DNA of 64,000 nt, from positions 18,980,240 through 19,044,239 of the forward strand of contig LS997565.1 of NCBI GenBank assembly GCA_000469685.2, given 5' to 3'. The stretch is from Haemonchus contortus (lineage: Eukaryota; Nematoda; Chromadorea; Rhabditida; Trichostrongylidae). Under the pieces are notes generated by a model. The model worked only from the letters and a program-made list of their open reading frames with translations, was not told the origin of the DNA and searched no databases. The position numbers and the translations under genes were made by a program. Positions 49,433 to 62,257 of this stretch are shown one piece after another (the stretch's first letter is position 1; each line of letters starts with the position of its first letter).

Positions 49433-52400
49433 TTATTTGTTGACGACCACAGAATGTAACCATTCGAGTCCTTCCACCAAGCCTTCGCCAGTGATGGCAT
49501 TCGACGTCTGCACGTACCACTAAATCTAGTTAGGTAATACAAAGTCTTTTTTGGCGACCTAAACAATTATTATTATTACACACAATACAATTTCGCACAT
49601 AACGCAAAATTGTTTATCTGTAAAATAATTAAGAAAGGAAAGTGTAATAAGACAACATAAGGAAATGAGCTATATCGCCAGAAGTTTTTTTTAGGATGCT
49701 GATTTCGAATATGCTTTCCAAATTTGCGGAGCGATCTCTTATTGGTGTTATGGAAGTGTTTTTTAAGTAAGCGCTCGATAGGAAGAGCCGTTGATTTCGC
49801 TTTTTTCTCAGCGGTGGCCTCGGGTAGGGGTAAGGTTGATGGCTCGTAGGCATGCTGTTCAACTTTTTGCGTTTTGAAGGACTTCTTGCATCCGGTCTCT
49901 CATATAGATTTTATGTCACTGTACAATTTTTTTATATTTTTATTTCTGATATGACCTAATCAAGCACAGCCACAACTTTTTGCTCGCTCAGATACGTTTC
50001 TTTCAAAATGAAGTCTGTACAAAATACTAATCCTTCCACCATTGGCTCTGAGAGGCCTGAATAGAGAAGAAAGGGTAGTACGTCGGATTACTTTCTCACC
50101 GTCAGCTTATGTTCTTGAAATGTAAAGAGATATCTTACTGTGAGCGAGCAAAGAGAATGTGGCAATAATGTCATTTTAGCCATGTACCGAAGTATCTCAA
50201 ACATCAGTTAATAAAGTGGCGGAATTCGATAAAATCAACACAAGATTGTTTTCCTCACTCTGAAAGAAATACTTGTAACGAGCAGAAATTCTGCCCCTCC
50301 TTATAAAACCCAGCCCACCGCCTGAATTATCACCTTTAGCGATTCAAGCTACTGTTGGGAACACGCAGACCTCACTTTCCCTTATGTTCAACTATTACGC
50401 ATCTACTTAACTTATTACTTTACTTATTTCATAACTCCGATCAGGGAATCGTTCGGCAAATTTGGAAATCAGATTTGAGATCAGAATCCGAAAGCATGTC
50501 AAACCATATAATCACACCCAAATGGTCATTCAATTGGAGTCCTTCCCTATACGAATGCCCTTCGATAAGTTTAGGGATTACTCCATTATTGTCGTCATCA
50601 TCATTAAGTGAAGCATGGCATTGCCGTCGTGCCCGAAAAGACCTATGGTAATTGCGGACTGTAAGAATTAGCTTAATATTTTCAAGCTTCAAACGAGAAA
50701 GTTCTATGTGGCTATTTCTTACCATCTCTGCATCTGAAGTTAGTTACGAAAGGACCAAGACATCTTGGGCGATTATCTTGTTTCAAATGTTAGGTATTCT
50801 GAGAAGGAATGGTACAACGTTATTGTTCACCTTTTTGGGCCAAGTCACCATGGTGTACAATATTCTGAGTAATATATTAGGATCAATCAATGACGGAATT
50901 TGTAGTAAACCTTACCTCTCTGTTCATTATACTGTGCATTTCGAGGGCCTTCGAAACTTCTGTAGCACTCATTGCATTTGGCATATCTTGTTTATTTGCG
51001 AACACCAACAGCACAGCATCTTTATGACAAATTAACTTTAGGTACTCACATATCTCATTCAAATAAGTAAAGGCAAGAAAGGCCTCGGAAGACATGATTA
51101 CTTCTGATAAAGACTTTTGTCTCACAAGGTTAGCGAACGAGACTCGAACCCGTACTTGTGCTTTACTTATTTATTTATTTTTCTCTTGAAAAATTTCGTT
51201 ATTTATGAGCAGTCGGAATGCTCGTTTAATTCTTCGTTCGTTTTTTTCCAGAACAAATGACTTATTTCTAATAGTGAAATATTACTTCCAAATTTTCTAG
51301 GAGATCCCGGATTAGACGGTCCTAAGTGTGGTTTTTTCACATTTAGTATTGGCCGAAGGGTCGCCGACGACGACCTCCCCTCTCCCCATTACTGTATATC
51401 TTATTCCTCCTTCTCGAGTGGTTTCTCGAGAAGCGAAGCCAAGGATTAGACTCGCGTTGGGGCTCACTTGAAGCCTTGCGTAGCGTAGGGTACGGCCCAA
51501 TCCGCCCACGTTCAATAAATATATCACTGAACCACCTTTGACTATTGCATTACAAAGGGTCACCTCCCACGTCTTCCGCATCCATCCTAGTCACAGACAG
51601 AAAACGTGGTAGATTGGTGACTAGGCTACGTAGTGGTCTTTATTTATTGTAAGAGCAAGGAAAAAAGCAAATCATGATATACTATCATGGCGTTCAATAT
51701 TTATCACTGCTATGGACGCTTTTCCATTCAAAATGGAAGACGAATGCGTGGGCGTCTCATCCCTCAGTCGGGATTGATTAACGTCCCAAGACTTTATCTT
51801 TTATCCTTTTTGTGGACGCTTTTTAAACTTACTTTCCCACCCTTTCATATAGTATGAGCCGTACGAGAAACTCAAAGCTATATCTTACAACGGATAGGGG
51901 CAAGGAATTCAACATAAACAGCTCCTGCCTTGCAAGGTTCCCTATAATCCTTTGAAACCTGATGTCAATTCATATCATTCGTTGCTGAGAAAGAGAGTCT
52001 TACATTAGAGGTTCTAACATATAAATGCACCCGATCAGCTCGTATAATTCGTTACTAGTTCCTCTCACCAACTATAAACGAATGTTTCATATTCCTTATC
52101 ACGCACCAGAGGGTCAAGGCTCCACTATCGTTTCGAAGGTCTTAATGAACCCACTGACTCTTGCCTTCTATGACCACTCATCAGACCTATCAGGTGGTAC
52201 CTTTTCCCGTCACCCTGCTTTAGATTAAGGGGAACCACTGTTGTAGATTGGTCACACACACATATGCACCACACTCGCACGCACACACATACCCATACAC
52301 AACATATATTTCTCTATCTAAAAAGCAAAGCCAAGGAACAACCATGTAGCTCAGCGTCCGCTACAAGAGAATGAATTTCGTTGCGAGCTTCTTCCATGCG

Positions 52401-55400
52401 ATCAACGTCAGCGCTGTCGACAACGAAAATTATCGCCTGAACAACGAGGAAGATCTGCCAATCCGACCTTCGGTTAATGTGATTTTCATAAATAGCTTCA
52501 TCAGTGCTTTATTCACTAACCTGGGTATCGCGGAAGTAGTACTTCCAAAGAGCCCTGATTCTCTGCTGTCCACCAACATCCCATACAGTGAACGAGACGT
52601 TGCGATATTCTACCGTTTCCAGGTTAAATCCTGTGATTGAGCATATTTGGTTATAAAAGATGGAATGTAAGAGTTCGTTTTTGCTTCGAACCATACCGTT
52701 TTGAGATGCATCTTTGCAATCGATTTCGATTTAAATTTGTAGTGACGTAAAACGCCTAGTTAGGCCGTGCAATGGAATCGACATCGTGATGACCGTTGGA
52801 ACAGGGTGGTTACCTAACGGATCCTGGAGACGTCAAAGGAGCGCTAGGACGTCCCCTAGCGCGATTAGACTTCTCACGAAAGCTCTGAACGAAAGGAATG
52901 CTTCACCCGGTGTCCCTCGAGCGAGTACAATTCACTGGATACTGTGGCTCGCAACAGAGACGAATGGAGACGTTACTTGCGCCCGCTCGAAGAAATCGAT
53001 GATCAACGGGTCGGCAGGTGATACAGCGGTGATTACCATTAGATTACGACCGCTATACCCAGCGAGGTTCGCGACTCAGTGACATCACGGTTTCTATTTG
53101 TTTCCATGTCATGTACGACCGCCAAAACTTATCTGGGATCCTCAACTGTCGTTGAGAAAAGAGGGCACATTAATAACGACATCTGATGATGGTGCTATTA
53201 TCTCTCGACAACATAAGTGAGTAGTACTGAAGGCTGTAGTTGTTGACAGTTGAAGCTTATGCCAAGCTCCCCTTCTTGGGCTCCTGTGCCATTGTTGAAG
53301 CTTGTGTAGAGTTTCGTCTCCAAAATAGTATCATTTGTTCAAAAAAAGTGTCGGCTTGCCCGCTTACTTGAACTTTACACTCGAAGGGCGTTACATTACT
53401 CGAACTCTGAAGTTCGAGTAATGTAAAGCCCGGAGTCAGCCAGGCAATCCGACTGGTACACTCATACACACTCACGCAACAGTTTTTGGCTTCTGATACC
53501 TTGATGTTATGTGGCTAGGGAACTTTTTTTGGTTCCTTCAGTATACGGACGCCGCCTCATTACTCTATTTGCGACTGCACTGTAGTCATACGAGTTTATC
53601 GAAAGCTTTTGATAAAGTGAATCACGAGAAGCTTCTTTCAAAACTACGCTACCTTGGTGTCTGCGGGCCCGTCCTTAACTGGATCAGTTGTTACCTTAGC
53701 GAAAGGCATATGTGCGTAAGGGTCGGTAATTCATTTTCGAAGCGTTACAAATGTACGAGTGGCGTTCCACAGGGAGGAGTTCTGTCTCCCTTATTATTTT
53801 TGGTCTATACTCATGATTTACCGACTCGTCTTGCAGTACATCCCGCTGTAAAAGTTTACATGTACGCTGACGATATAAAGGTATATGGAGTCTACTCAGA
53901 TGATACTCAAGAAAACGTGCATCGAGCTCTAACTCATTCCATTGACAAAATGATGGAGTGGGCTGCAGCTTGGGACATACCTCTTAATCTCGATAAGACA
54001 TCGGTGCTTCATATTGGAAAGGCCGTGAGAGTTCCCTATGTCTATCGGGACTTTACACTGAAAACGTTAGATGAAGTGAGTGATCTTGGATTCTGTGTGA
54101 ATACAAAACTGGATTTTGAATGTCACATAAACACCATGGTTCGGAGAGCTTTCCGCGCTCTTTTTGCAATCTTTAGAAATATGAGGTCCAATGAACCAAA
54201 AATATTTGTGAGACTTTATAAAGCATATGTCATTCCTATACTGGAGTATGGGTCGCCGATTTGGAGTCTGCATACAAGGAAACTTCAAGCGAAAATTGAA
54301 AAAGTTCAGCAGACTTTCACGAGAGTGGTGCTGTCTAGATGTGATCGGAACCCAACATATTCTAGGAATGTACCAGACTACAAGGAGCGCTTACGTTTCT
54401 TAAATCTCAAGACACTTCTTTATCGGCGTGTTTTTTGTGACCTCGTGTTTTGTTTTAAGATGCTCCGTGGAGAAATGAAGCTTAAACCAAGTCACTACTG
54501 GGTATTTCGACCTTGTAGAGGGCGCACTCTCTCGCTCTCTCTACAATGTCCCACACTCGCAAAACTGAATCGAGAAAAAATTCAAAATTCTCTTTTCTTT
54601 CGCGGGGCAAGATGGATTCAAGCGTTGCCTCGTGAAATACAAATGGCTCCAAGTGCTAGCATCTTCAAAAGTAGACTCAGGAAAGTTGACTTGCTAGGGC
54701 TTCTCGGGATTCGTGATTTCGAGTAATAATGAAATAATCAAGTTCTTTTTCCAGTGCATTTTGTCAATGTTTGGGATTGGGCGCTATGGACTAAACAGAT
54801 GTGGCCGCTGACTCTAACTCCTAGTGCTTCTTTTTTTTTGTTTCGACTTTGTTTGGTTTCTTTATGTTCTTTTCAAGGCGAATAGTTCCTTTAAGCAGAG
54901 AGATGCTGATGAAGTACTCATACCGGACTGCATAGCTGTTGGAAGCTGCTCATGTTTTTGAATACACCTATGTGGCGGGTCCTGATTCCCACTTAACGTT
55001 TATTCGGGTAAAGTACTATGCATTGCCTGGTCTGTTCTCGTAGTGCTTACCTAGCTTGGCATTTCCTGGTGGGTGGTCGGTATACCCGTTTCGTTTCGCT
55101 GGTGTTCCGAAGTTTCGTCAAGCTTCTATGACCCCATACGTAATGCTCGTAATGCTGTTACACACACTTGATGTCAAAACGCACTTCATAATCTCATATA
55201 CTTCTAATTTTTACTTGATGTTCATGGTGGTGGCGAGGAAACTTCTATTTGGGCAGCCAGCTCTACAAACACCGCCTCGCCACTCTCGATCGCCTTGGCG
55301 ATTGCCGTCTCTTTAACAACTAACAACAGTGGTGAGGTGCGAGTGAACAGCTGATTTTTTTTATGCCCACTATTGATGTTGGAGCCATCTCCACCAATGG

Positions 55401-56305
55401 CATCAACGATAGCATCTCTTATTTCCTTTCACTTCAATTTTTTTTCTGTGCAAATATGACGTCCAGTGTGTGTAAGGGCGATGATGTAATTTCTGGATTG
55501 TCTGTTTTGTGTATTTCTGTATAGTTTCCCTACCAAGACGATATTCAACTCCCGCCTTTTCACCACAGTTCGAGATCATTGCTTGAGAGCAAAGCAAATA
55601 AATATGTGATCAAATAATTCTAAAGAGTGCTTCCAGCTAGGTAGTCTAGTTGTCAATTGTTGTTGCTTTATTCTAAGAATACTATCATGCCTTCCATTAT
55701 GCTACGTTGTTCTATCTTCATCTGTGTTTGCTTCTGCAATTAGTATGTTTGTGTTATCTAACTGGTGAAGTTTCTGTTACAAGCGCACTTCCGAGTGCAT
55801 GAATAAATAAATAAATAAATAAATACGAGTTGTGAATTATTGTATTGTCTGAAGATGATTTCGAGCTGTTTAGTAGATGATGGAGTCAACAAAGGCGATA
55901 TAATACATGTCATATCTTTGTATTCTATGTACGACAAACTATGTGGCCACTTCTTAATAGTAATGTATTAGTGATGCGCTGTGTGAGAATGCCCATCGGG
56001 TGCATAATTAAATTAATAAACATGTAAAAGTACGAAAAAGATGGAAAATGACACATGGCACAAAAGGAAAATATTCAATGGGATGCGCGAAGCATCTAGA
56101 AGATGAGCCAAGGCTATATTGCAATTCGTCTCATTTTGTTCCATACCTTTCAGAATCAAACCTTAAGTTCTGAGCCAAAAAAGGACACCCAGTTCTCTAC
56201 TTCCATTTACTAAATCACTCACCGATTGTTGGAATCGTAGTGATTACTTCGCCAAGTTTGAGTTTGTATAGAAGTGTGGTTTTTTCCAGCATTATCAAGA
56301 CCAAC
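49433..56305 (-). CDS. Divergent ARF-family GTPase (5' exon not found; P-loop frameshift)
   Basis: Minus-strand exons, 5' to 3': 56305-56223 (VGLDNAGK, then [16 protein letters not shown]), 52630-52521 ([20 protein letters not shown]), 52436-52343 ([20 protein letters not shown]), 51019-50916 ([20 protein letters not shown]), 49519-49433 ([20 protein letters not shown], stop TAA). Phases agree at all four joins. Switch 2 WDVGGQ and the guanine-specificity motif NKQD are intact, so it belongs to the ARF/ARL small GTPases that recruit coats and effectors to Golgi membranes. The P-loop exon has six A where five would keep GKTTLLY in frame (56280-56285), so one base is extra. The N-terminal exon with the myristoylated helix was not found. 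IRALWKYYF and other substitutions recall the divergent arf-1.1 branch of C. elegans rather than canonical ARF1; that is from memory. It is either a one-base sequence error in an A-run or a pseudogene. Confidence 0.78.
52255..52310. repeat. CA-rich simple repeat
   Basis: Interrupted CA dinucleotide and CACACA-type repeats within the ARF gene intron, reading CACACACATATGCACCACAC and similar. Confidence 0.7.
52760..53260 (+). pseudogene. RTE-class LINE fragment, C-terminus and 3' region
   Basis: A frame reads [20 protein letters not shown] followed by IHW, the C-terminal tail found in nematode RTE-type reverse transcriptases. The same tail occurs at 63860-63990 (KALNERN). The non-coding part after about 53000 (starting ATTAGATTACGACCGC) matches 58281-58510, so both belong to one RTE 3' end. 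The copy is truncated and carries frame breaks. Confidence 0.7.
53386..53431. repeat. Near-perfect hairpin, 21-bp arms, 4-bp loop
   Basis: 53386-53406 (GGGCGTTACATTACTCGAAC plus T) pairs with 53411-53431 with one mismatch; the loop is CTGA. It lies just upstream of the truncated LINE. Confidence 0.9.
53509..54726 (+). CDS. 5'-truncated CR1/jockey-like LINE reverse transcriptase, intact core
   Basis: An uninterrupted 405-codon frame; homology starts near codon 31 (53590), so the upstream codons and the ATG at 53509 are probably host sequence. Motif A is [16 protein letters not shown] (31-46), then [20 protein letters not shown] (84-103) and the catalytic block [11 protein letters not shown] (117-127). 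Further on come [17 protein letters not shown] and the [11 protein letters not shown] block, and the frame ends with TAA. The catalytic YADD is intact and there are no stops, unlike all other LINE pieces here. The palm/thumb are present, but the fingers, endonuclease and ORF1 are missing, so it cannot mobilise by itself. It lies antisense to, and inside, the ARF-like gene. Confidence 0.85.
   Translation: MWLGNFFWFLQYTDAASLLYLRLHCSHTSLSKAFDKVNHEKLLSKLRYLGVCGPVLNWISCYLSERHMCVRVGNSFSKRYKCTSGVPQGGVLSPLLFLVYTHDLPTRLAVHPAVKVYMYADDIKVYGVYSDDTQENVHRALTHSIDKMMEWAAAWDIPLNLDKTSVLHIGKAVRVPYVYRDFTLKTLDEVSDLGFCVNTKLDFECHINTMVRRAFRALFAIFRNMRSNEPKIFVRLYKAYVIPILEYGSPIWSLHTRKLQAKIEKVQQTFTRVVLSRCDRNPTYSRNVPDYKERLRFLNLKTLLYRRVFCDLVFCFKMLRGEMKLKPSHYWVFRPCRGRTLSLSLQCPTLAKLNREKIQNSLFFRGARWIQALPREIQMAPSASIFKSRLRKVDLLGLLGIRDFE
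54727..55830 (+). mobile_element. Probable 3' UTR and AATA tail of the CR1-like LINE
   Basis: After the reverse transcriptase stop there is about 1.1 kb with no long open frame, ending in five or six AATA units at 55802-55826. A short tandem-repeat end is usual for CR1-type elements. Whether all of this stretch belongs to the LINE is not certain; part may be host intron. Confidence 0.45.
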
Positions 56306-56743
56306 CTGACAAATCATTGTTTTTGTTAGATTCGCACTTGTTCAACCTTGCCGTTTTGAAAGTACTCTTTTTGGTAGGATTATTCCTCCCTACAGAAGAA
56401 ATTCGTTATTCTCCAAGACTAGCGACCAAGTTAAACTCCTGAATGTGGTGGCATCCCCTTCTCGTTTACATGCTTTTTGTTGGCTGCCCAAGTATTTCTA
56501 AGCACCACGTCCATACGAGCTATGTTAATGATCCTCGATCAAGACCTAAGTGGTTGTCTCAAAAACACGGAAAGGAACGAGAGATTACCATAAGAATCCG
56601 GCAAGGTTTCCGACCGAACCAGTAAAAGCGTATGCGAGACCACGCAGTCCCCATCCTTTCTGAAACATCGAAGTTGCAGATATCATCGCTGGTGATTCGA
56701 TCTAATATGAACGACTGGATGCTTCATGGAAAATGATGCCAAC

Positions 56744-56791
56744 TGTGAGTTGCAATCACTATCAAAATGTGAGTTGCAATCACTATCAAAC
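56744..56791. repeat. Tandem duplication, 24 bp x 2
   Basis: TGTGAGTTGCAATCACTATC plus four bases is repeated twice with one end difference. It lies upstream of the P-loop exon of the ARF-like gene. Confidence 0.85.
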
Positions 56792-56999
56792 TCACACGCC
56801 TTCAGGTTCCAAAACATGTTCATAATGATAATTTTGTTCAAAAAAGCCAGAGCCTACTTAATTGTTATGTAAAGCCTCATAGATAATGATAATGCGTTCT
56901 TGTTACCACACTAGTGTTCACCACAGATGCGGAATACATTGGCAATGTAGAAACACCCTGGTATATTGATTTGCTAAATGTGTCTGTTGGTCTGTCGGT

Positions 57000-57775
<776 letters not shown>

Positions 57776-57784
57776 TATGCGTCC

Positions 57785-57985
57785 GACCGGAAATTCATAA
57801 TTCCTTTTCCCGTGGACCTAGAGCGTTCAAGCTTGGTAGGAGTAGGGTTGCAGGTGGGTGGCGGGACCAGCTCCGTTCACAGGGGGCGAGGCGTGCACGA
57901 TAGAATTTCTGAGCCGCCAATTCATAACCACTGTTTACGAGGAACTAGAGCGTTGAAATTTCGTAGGATTACACTTTTCGTATGA
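57785..57985 (+). repeat. Dispersed repeat family R, copy 1
   Basis: Contains GTGGACCTAGAGCGTTCAAG, a GC-rich middle with GGGCGAGGCGTGCACGATAG, and a second AACTAGAGCGTTGAAATTT block. The same order of blocks occurs at 63095-63320, so this is a dispersed repeat of about 200 bp built on two CTAGAGCGTT units. Confidence 0.75.
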
Positions 57986-58280
57986 AGTGTGGAAGCTCGG
58001 CATCTTAATAAGTGATGTAGGATGTGACGAGATCGTAGGTACTCGGTGACAGGAACTGATAACAAGTGATAAGAGAAGATAAGGCGTCTAAGAGAGATCA
58101 CCTACCGATTAATATACTAACGGCTTCGTTATTTACGATGCAGCTTTGCTGTTTATTATGCTTCATTCGATGAGATAGCATGCTTGAGTAGGGTGACAAA
58201 AGTGAGTTATAAGGGCAGTGATAGGGACCCATTAGCGTCAATACGATGAGCAAAGAAGAATTTTGTTCATTTCTTGCTAT

Positions 58281-58510
58281 TAGATTACGACCGGTACCCA
58301 GCAATGTTTGTGACTCAATGAAGGATCCTCGATATCTTTTGTAACAAAACTCAACCGACCGCCACTAATTTTGAATTCTCAACTAATGATATCTCCGTAA
58401 AGAGAAGGGTCCATTGATGACGGCATCTGATAATGGTGTTTTCACCGCTCGAAACATTTGTCAGTACCGCTCAAGGCTTTGGTTGTCTAACAGTTGAGTT
58501 TTTGAAGGGT
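58281..58510 (+). pseudogene. RTE-class LINE 3' non-coding fragment
   Basis: It matches 53033-53250 in order: ATTAGATTACGACCG, a CAATG...GACTCA block, CCGACCGCCA, then GGCATCTGATAATGGTG. No coding part is kept. Confidence 0.6.
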
Positions 58511-58739
58511 ATTCATATTTAAGAAAGAGAGCAGAAGATCGACATTCACAATCGAAGGCGTAAGCACCGATTTTCACTCAATACCAATCTGGCGCACCGA
58601 CTGGTGTTGAACAAAAAAAACAAATTTTCTCACTCCCTTGCATTACCATGTGAAATGATCTTCTTGCTCCTCTGGCAGTAGCTACGTCGCTGCTCCACTG
58701 AAGAATTAAAGACCTGGTTCATCAGATCATCGTCATTCT

Positions 58740-59110
58740 TCTGGCCATAAAATGAAGAAAACAAAAACCATTCGGCATGACTTCTTTTTTTACGATTATG
58801 CTAAAATTGGTGCTTTGATTTACGCTTCAGAAACTTGGAATCTGCGTGGGCAAGACGATCATGCAGTCAGCGTTATTCAAAAACCAACGTTGTGCGTTTT
58901 CAGATATACGCTGGTGCAGAGCACTGTTGGTGAACCAATGCAAGACGGGACGCTGCAACCGCCTGGAGGCGGAAGAAACGTCTTTATTCAAGTTCTAGGC
59001 AGAAGGAATGAATTCGCTTGTGCCTCTTAAACGAAGAACGGCCGTTGTTTTGGCTAGCGATGGGACAAATGTGGACTCTTTGACCGAAAATCGATGATCA
59101 ACGATCGGTG
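58740..59110 (+). pseudogene. RTE-class LINE RT C-terminal fragment
   Basis: One frame reads KKTKTIRHDFFFYDYAKIGA then LIYASETWNLRGQDDHAVSV, the YASETW-x(n)-HAVSVIQ block that follows the catalytic core in nematode RTE elements. Frame breaks follow, and the piece ends near a GATCAACGATCGG stretch like that after the 52.8-kb copy. Confidence 0.75.
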
Positions 59111-61240
59111 GTATAATTTCTACGTCCTCCATTATTCAATCAATTCAGACAAGGAAGAAACTTTGTTAGACCCATCAAATATTCTGGCGTTCATCAGTGA
59201 GTATATTTTTGGAGGTTTTGAATCCACGAATTTCATTCACTACGGGTTCTCTCTCGATAAAGATCTCCAGCCGGCTAGTGACAAAGCTACGTGGTGCAAC
59301 TTCAGGTGGCATATAGATAAATGAATTGTGGACCAAAAGTCATCGGTACCTCCTAGAGCCGCAGATCGATTCGGGGGATGATTTTCCAGTTCCTGCTTAG
59401 CTGGATCGCTTTACAACTTTGTTATCATCGTATGTGTATCCATGCATGCTTGTGTGAGGAGTCTGTGGGTGCGATTGGTATCTTGCACAATAGCTCAGCC
59501 AAACGCCTGGGTCCTACTAAAGGGCAAATAATCTGGATGGCGAGCGAAGAAGCCTTCAGTAGATGGGCATCTCGGCCAATCTGTGCACATATCTGTGCAC
59601 ACATCCTCCACGTCAGAATTGAGCTACTCCTGGGTTCCCTTATGTCAAAAACAGTAATGCAGTAAATATCATTTCCTTGAATTCGCGGAAGCCATTTGGC
59701 GGCTTGGATAGGACCGCTCGGGAGAGGCCGCAAAACCTCAGGGTCATAAAAGCCTGCCTAAAAAGAGAAGGGCTAGGATGACGATTTGTACTGCGAAGGT
59801 ACTGTCCACGATAATTGAAGGTACTGTCCACGATAATTTTGAGGTCACCTTTTCAGTCACAAAGCGGGGCGTAGGGTGGGGTAGTTCATCGGTAGCGAAG
59901 AAAGCGAGAAAATTCGGGGGATTTCGAGAAAAACAATGCTCTCAAAGGTAGGGATAATAGAGGTCGGACGAGATTACCATGGCGGAAATAACATGGGAGG
60001 TTTATTCGGACAAGATTTCAGCTGTTCCGTTTGCACAAAAACCTGAGTTCATCAAGCCAGAACTATGAAGAACTACCTTCCACCGTCACTATGGGTCACG
60101 ACAAATTGTTTGATCTCTCTATATTTCCTTGCGATAGGTGCAGCCTCTACATGCCGGTGTTACTCGTCCGAGGATGCACACGGTGCGATCTTTGACAGCG
60201 CCACATATGGTCTACAGGGGGCCACAGATTTTTCCTAGGGAGATATCTCATAAGACATTTTTTCGTGAACTCTGCCTTTGATACATGAACGCTTGCTTTT
60301 GAAGCGAGTGTCGAAAGTTTGATGATGCAGAATATTAATACAAAGTACTGAGTGAGCGAGAAGAGAAGGCAACATCTGGTGCAGGAAGTTGCGACATACA
60401 GAGGAGTCGGCGGTGTAGATGTCCTCGTCAGTACGCACTTAGCCATGACCTAGATTCGTATGGAAATTCAACACCCCGCATTGGACGTTTGTGAATGAGA
60501 AGATGTGGCTCATAGAGCTCTAACTATCGACTTGCCTACGTACCAACATGAAGCTACGAAGAGAAAAAGGTGGAAGCGTTTTGTGTGTATTTAGCAAGAT
60601 CGGGAAGGATCGCCCTTCCTTCCTGATCATCGTCGTCATTTCAGTTCCAATTTGGTCCCAGAAAATGGCTGAAAAGCTGCATATCGAGGCCGACGGAACG
60701 GAATGAAATAAGCGGAATTAAGGACCGCTCGAGTTGGTCAAGTCCACCCATTCTATCTATTGTGATTCTTAGCTCTAGAAGCTATTTTTTGCGAAAACAT
60801 GGGACTCCCCTGTTGGAGAGTTCCGTAGTAAAGTAGATCACAGCATCTCCAATCAAAGATTTCCGTGACTGACCTCGTTGTTGTTCCGAAGCTCTATAAG
60901 CTCTTAAGCGAAGCGTGAAGTATCAGAACGTGGGCTCCACCGCGATAGGTTATGTTTTTCGTGGGTGGAAAGAGAGCTGCGAAGTTCGAGAAACGAACCC
61001 CAAGATTATCATCAACTTCGCTCTCCTCGGGAGTGTAGGGAAAGATTATGTTATTGGCAACTTCGATAAACCGACTTATTGAACATCAACCTATTTCTAC
61101 TCATACAAGAACGATAAGAAGGAAATGTAGGAAAGAGCTGGGTTTTCCATATCACCACCCTTTGCGTAAACATGAGGTATTACAGACGGACAGACAGACA
61201 GACAAAGAGTTACTACGTGAGCTCTAAAATAACTTCACGA
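59111..61240. other. No recognised gene
   Basis: Open frames stay under 103 codons on both strands with no motif recognised. A 21-base string (starting AAGGTACTGTCCACGATAAT) is repeated in tandem at about 59797-59840, and GACA repeats lie at about 61186-61207. Confidence 0.5.
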
Positions 61241-61244
61241 CCAG

Positions 61245-61610
61245 GATTTCGTAGTGTTGAAGAAGACTACGGTCCTTCCTGTTTTTGAAGTACGCCTAGA
61301 AGACTTGATTTACACGAAAGGAGGGCTAGCATGCAGTCGGGCGGATTCAACGCGTTGCGGAAAGGACGATGCTCGGAGTTTCTCGCACACGCAAGTGCAA
61401 ATGGGAATCCGATGTTGCGAGCTTCGTCAACCAACGAAGATCAGGGGTAATATGCTCACGAAAAGAGAACGAAGCCGCACAGGTGAGCCGCACACGCCGT
61501 GCAGTACAGGCTCTCGACAGAGACGAATGAAGACGCGGGCGATAAATGGGGCGTCACCCAAGTTCAATCCTCGCAGAGGCGAAGACCATGACTTACAAAA
61601 AAGGTGAGGG
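61245..61610 (+). pseudogene. RTE-class LINE RT C-terminal fragment
   Basis: Frames include RLEDLIYTKGGLACSRADST and a segment reading QVQMGIRCCELRQPTKIRGN, which correspond to the HAVSVIQR and RYTQVQ-G-R-ELRQRTKI blocks of RTE-type reverse transcriptases. The fragment is short, with a frame change between the two blocks. Confidence 0.65.
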
Positions 61611-62257
61611 TAGCAAAGTTGGGCTCAGGTTGACACGCCATCTGATGGAGAAATCTAGAAACCATACTTGGAGTCTCTGAAGGAATTAATTTGAATTCGT
61701 AGTTTGAAGAATTTAAGTTCGGAAAAATTTTTTGAGATGGAAAGTATTTAACTTGAGTGGACTTTTATGTAGACAGGTACAACAACAACAATAACAAAAA
61801 CAATAACAACAGGGTTAATACTATACAATGTTAAAAGATCAATTGCCCAAGGAAAGTAAAAGTACAGTTCATGTATAGATCTAAGAAGATGCTGGGAAAA
61901 ATTCCCGCCTCATGGTTTTGATGTTCTTCAGACCATTGTATAGATCGGGAATAATCCCAGATTTCGATGCAAGTGCAGGTCGCGAGAGATACAGTACATT
62001 ACCAGCTGGCTGAAACATTCAACTCAAGAAAGCGACTGCTTTTGCAGAAAAAAGTAGCTATGCTTGTCAGAAATCCACTGTAAATCCATAGAAATCTCTG
62101 TTGTTCATAAAGTATTATTGGTGTGTCGGTTTGTAGGTATGTAGGTATGTCGGTTTGTCGGTTTGTGTCTTTGTCAGTGTGTCCGTCCGTGAAACTTTAT
62201 TATTACGATGAAGGTAGTGACATGGAGAACCCAGCTCAATCCCACATTTCCTTCCTA

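Larger units (their letters stand above)
52631..56222. other. Large ARF intron loaded with retroposon sequence
   Basis: The intron between the P-loop and switch exons holds an RTE 3' fragment (52760-53260), a short hairpin (53386-53431), and a truncated CR1-like LINE with its 3' tail (53590-55826). These insertions account for most of its 3.6 kb. Confidence 0.7.

Noticed and set aside
51121..51160. tRNA-like B box on the minus strand (GGGTTCGAGTCTCG)
   Set aside because: No A box or acceptor stem lies at the right distance; the upstream sequence is AAATA-type repeats.
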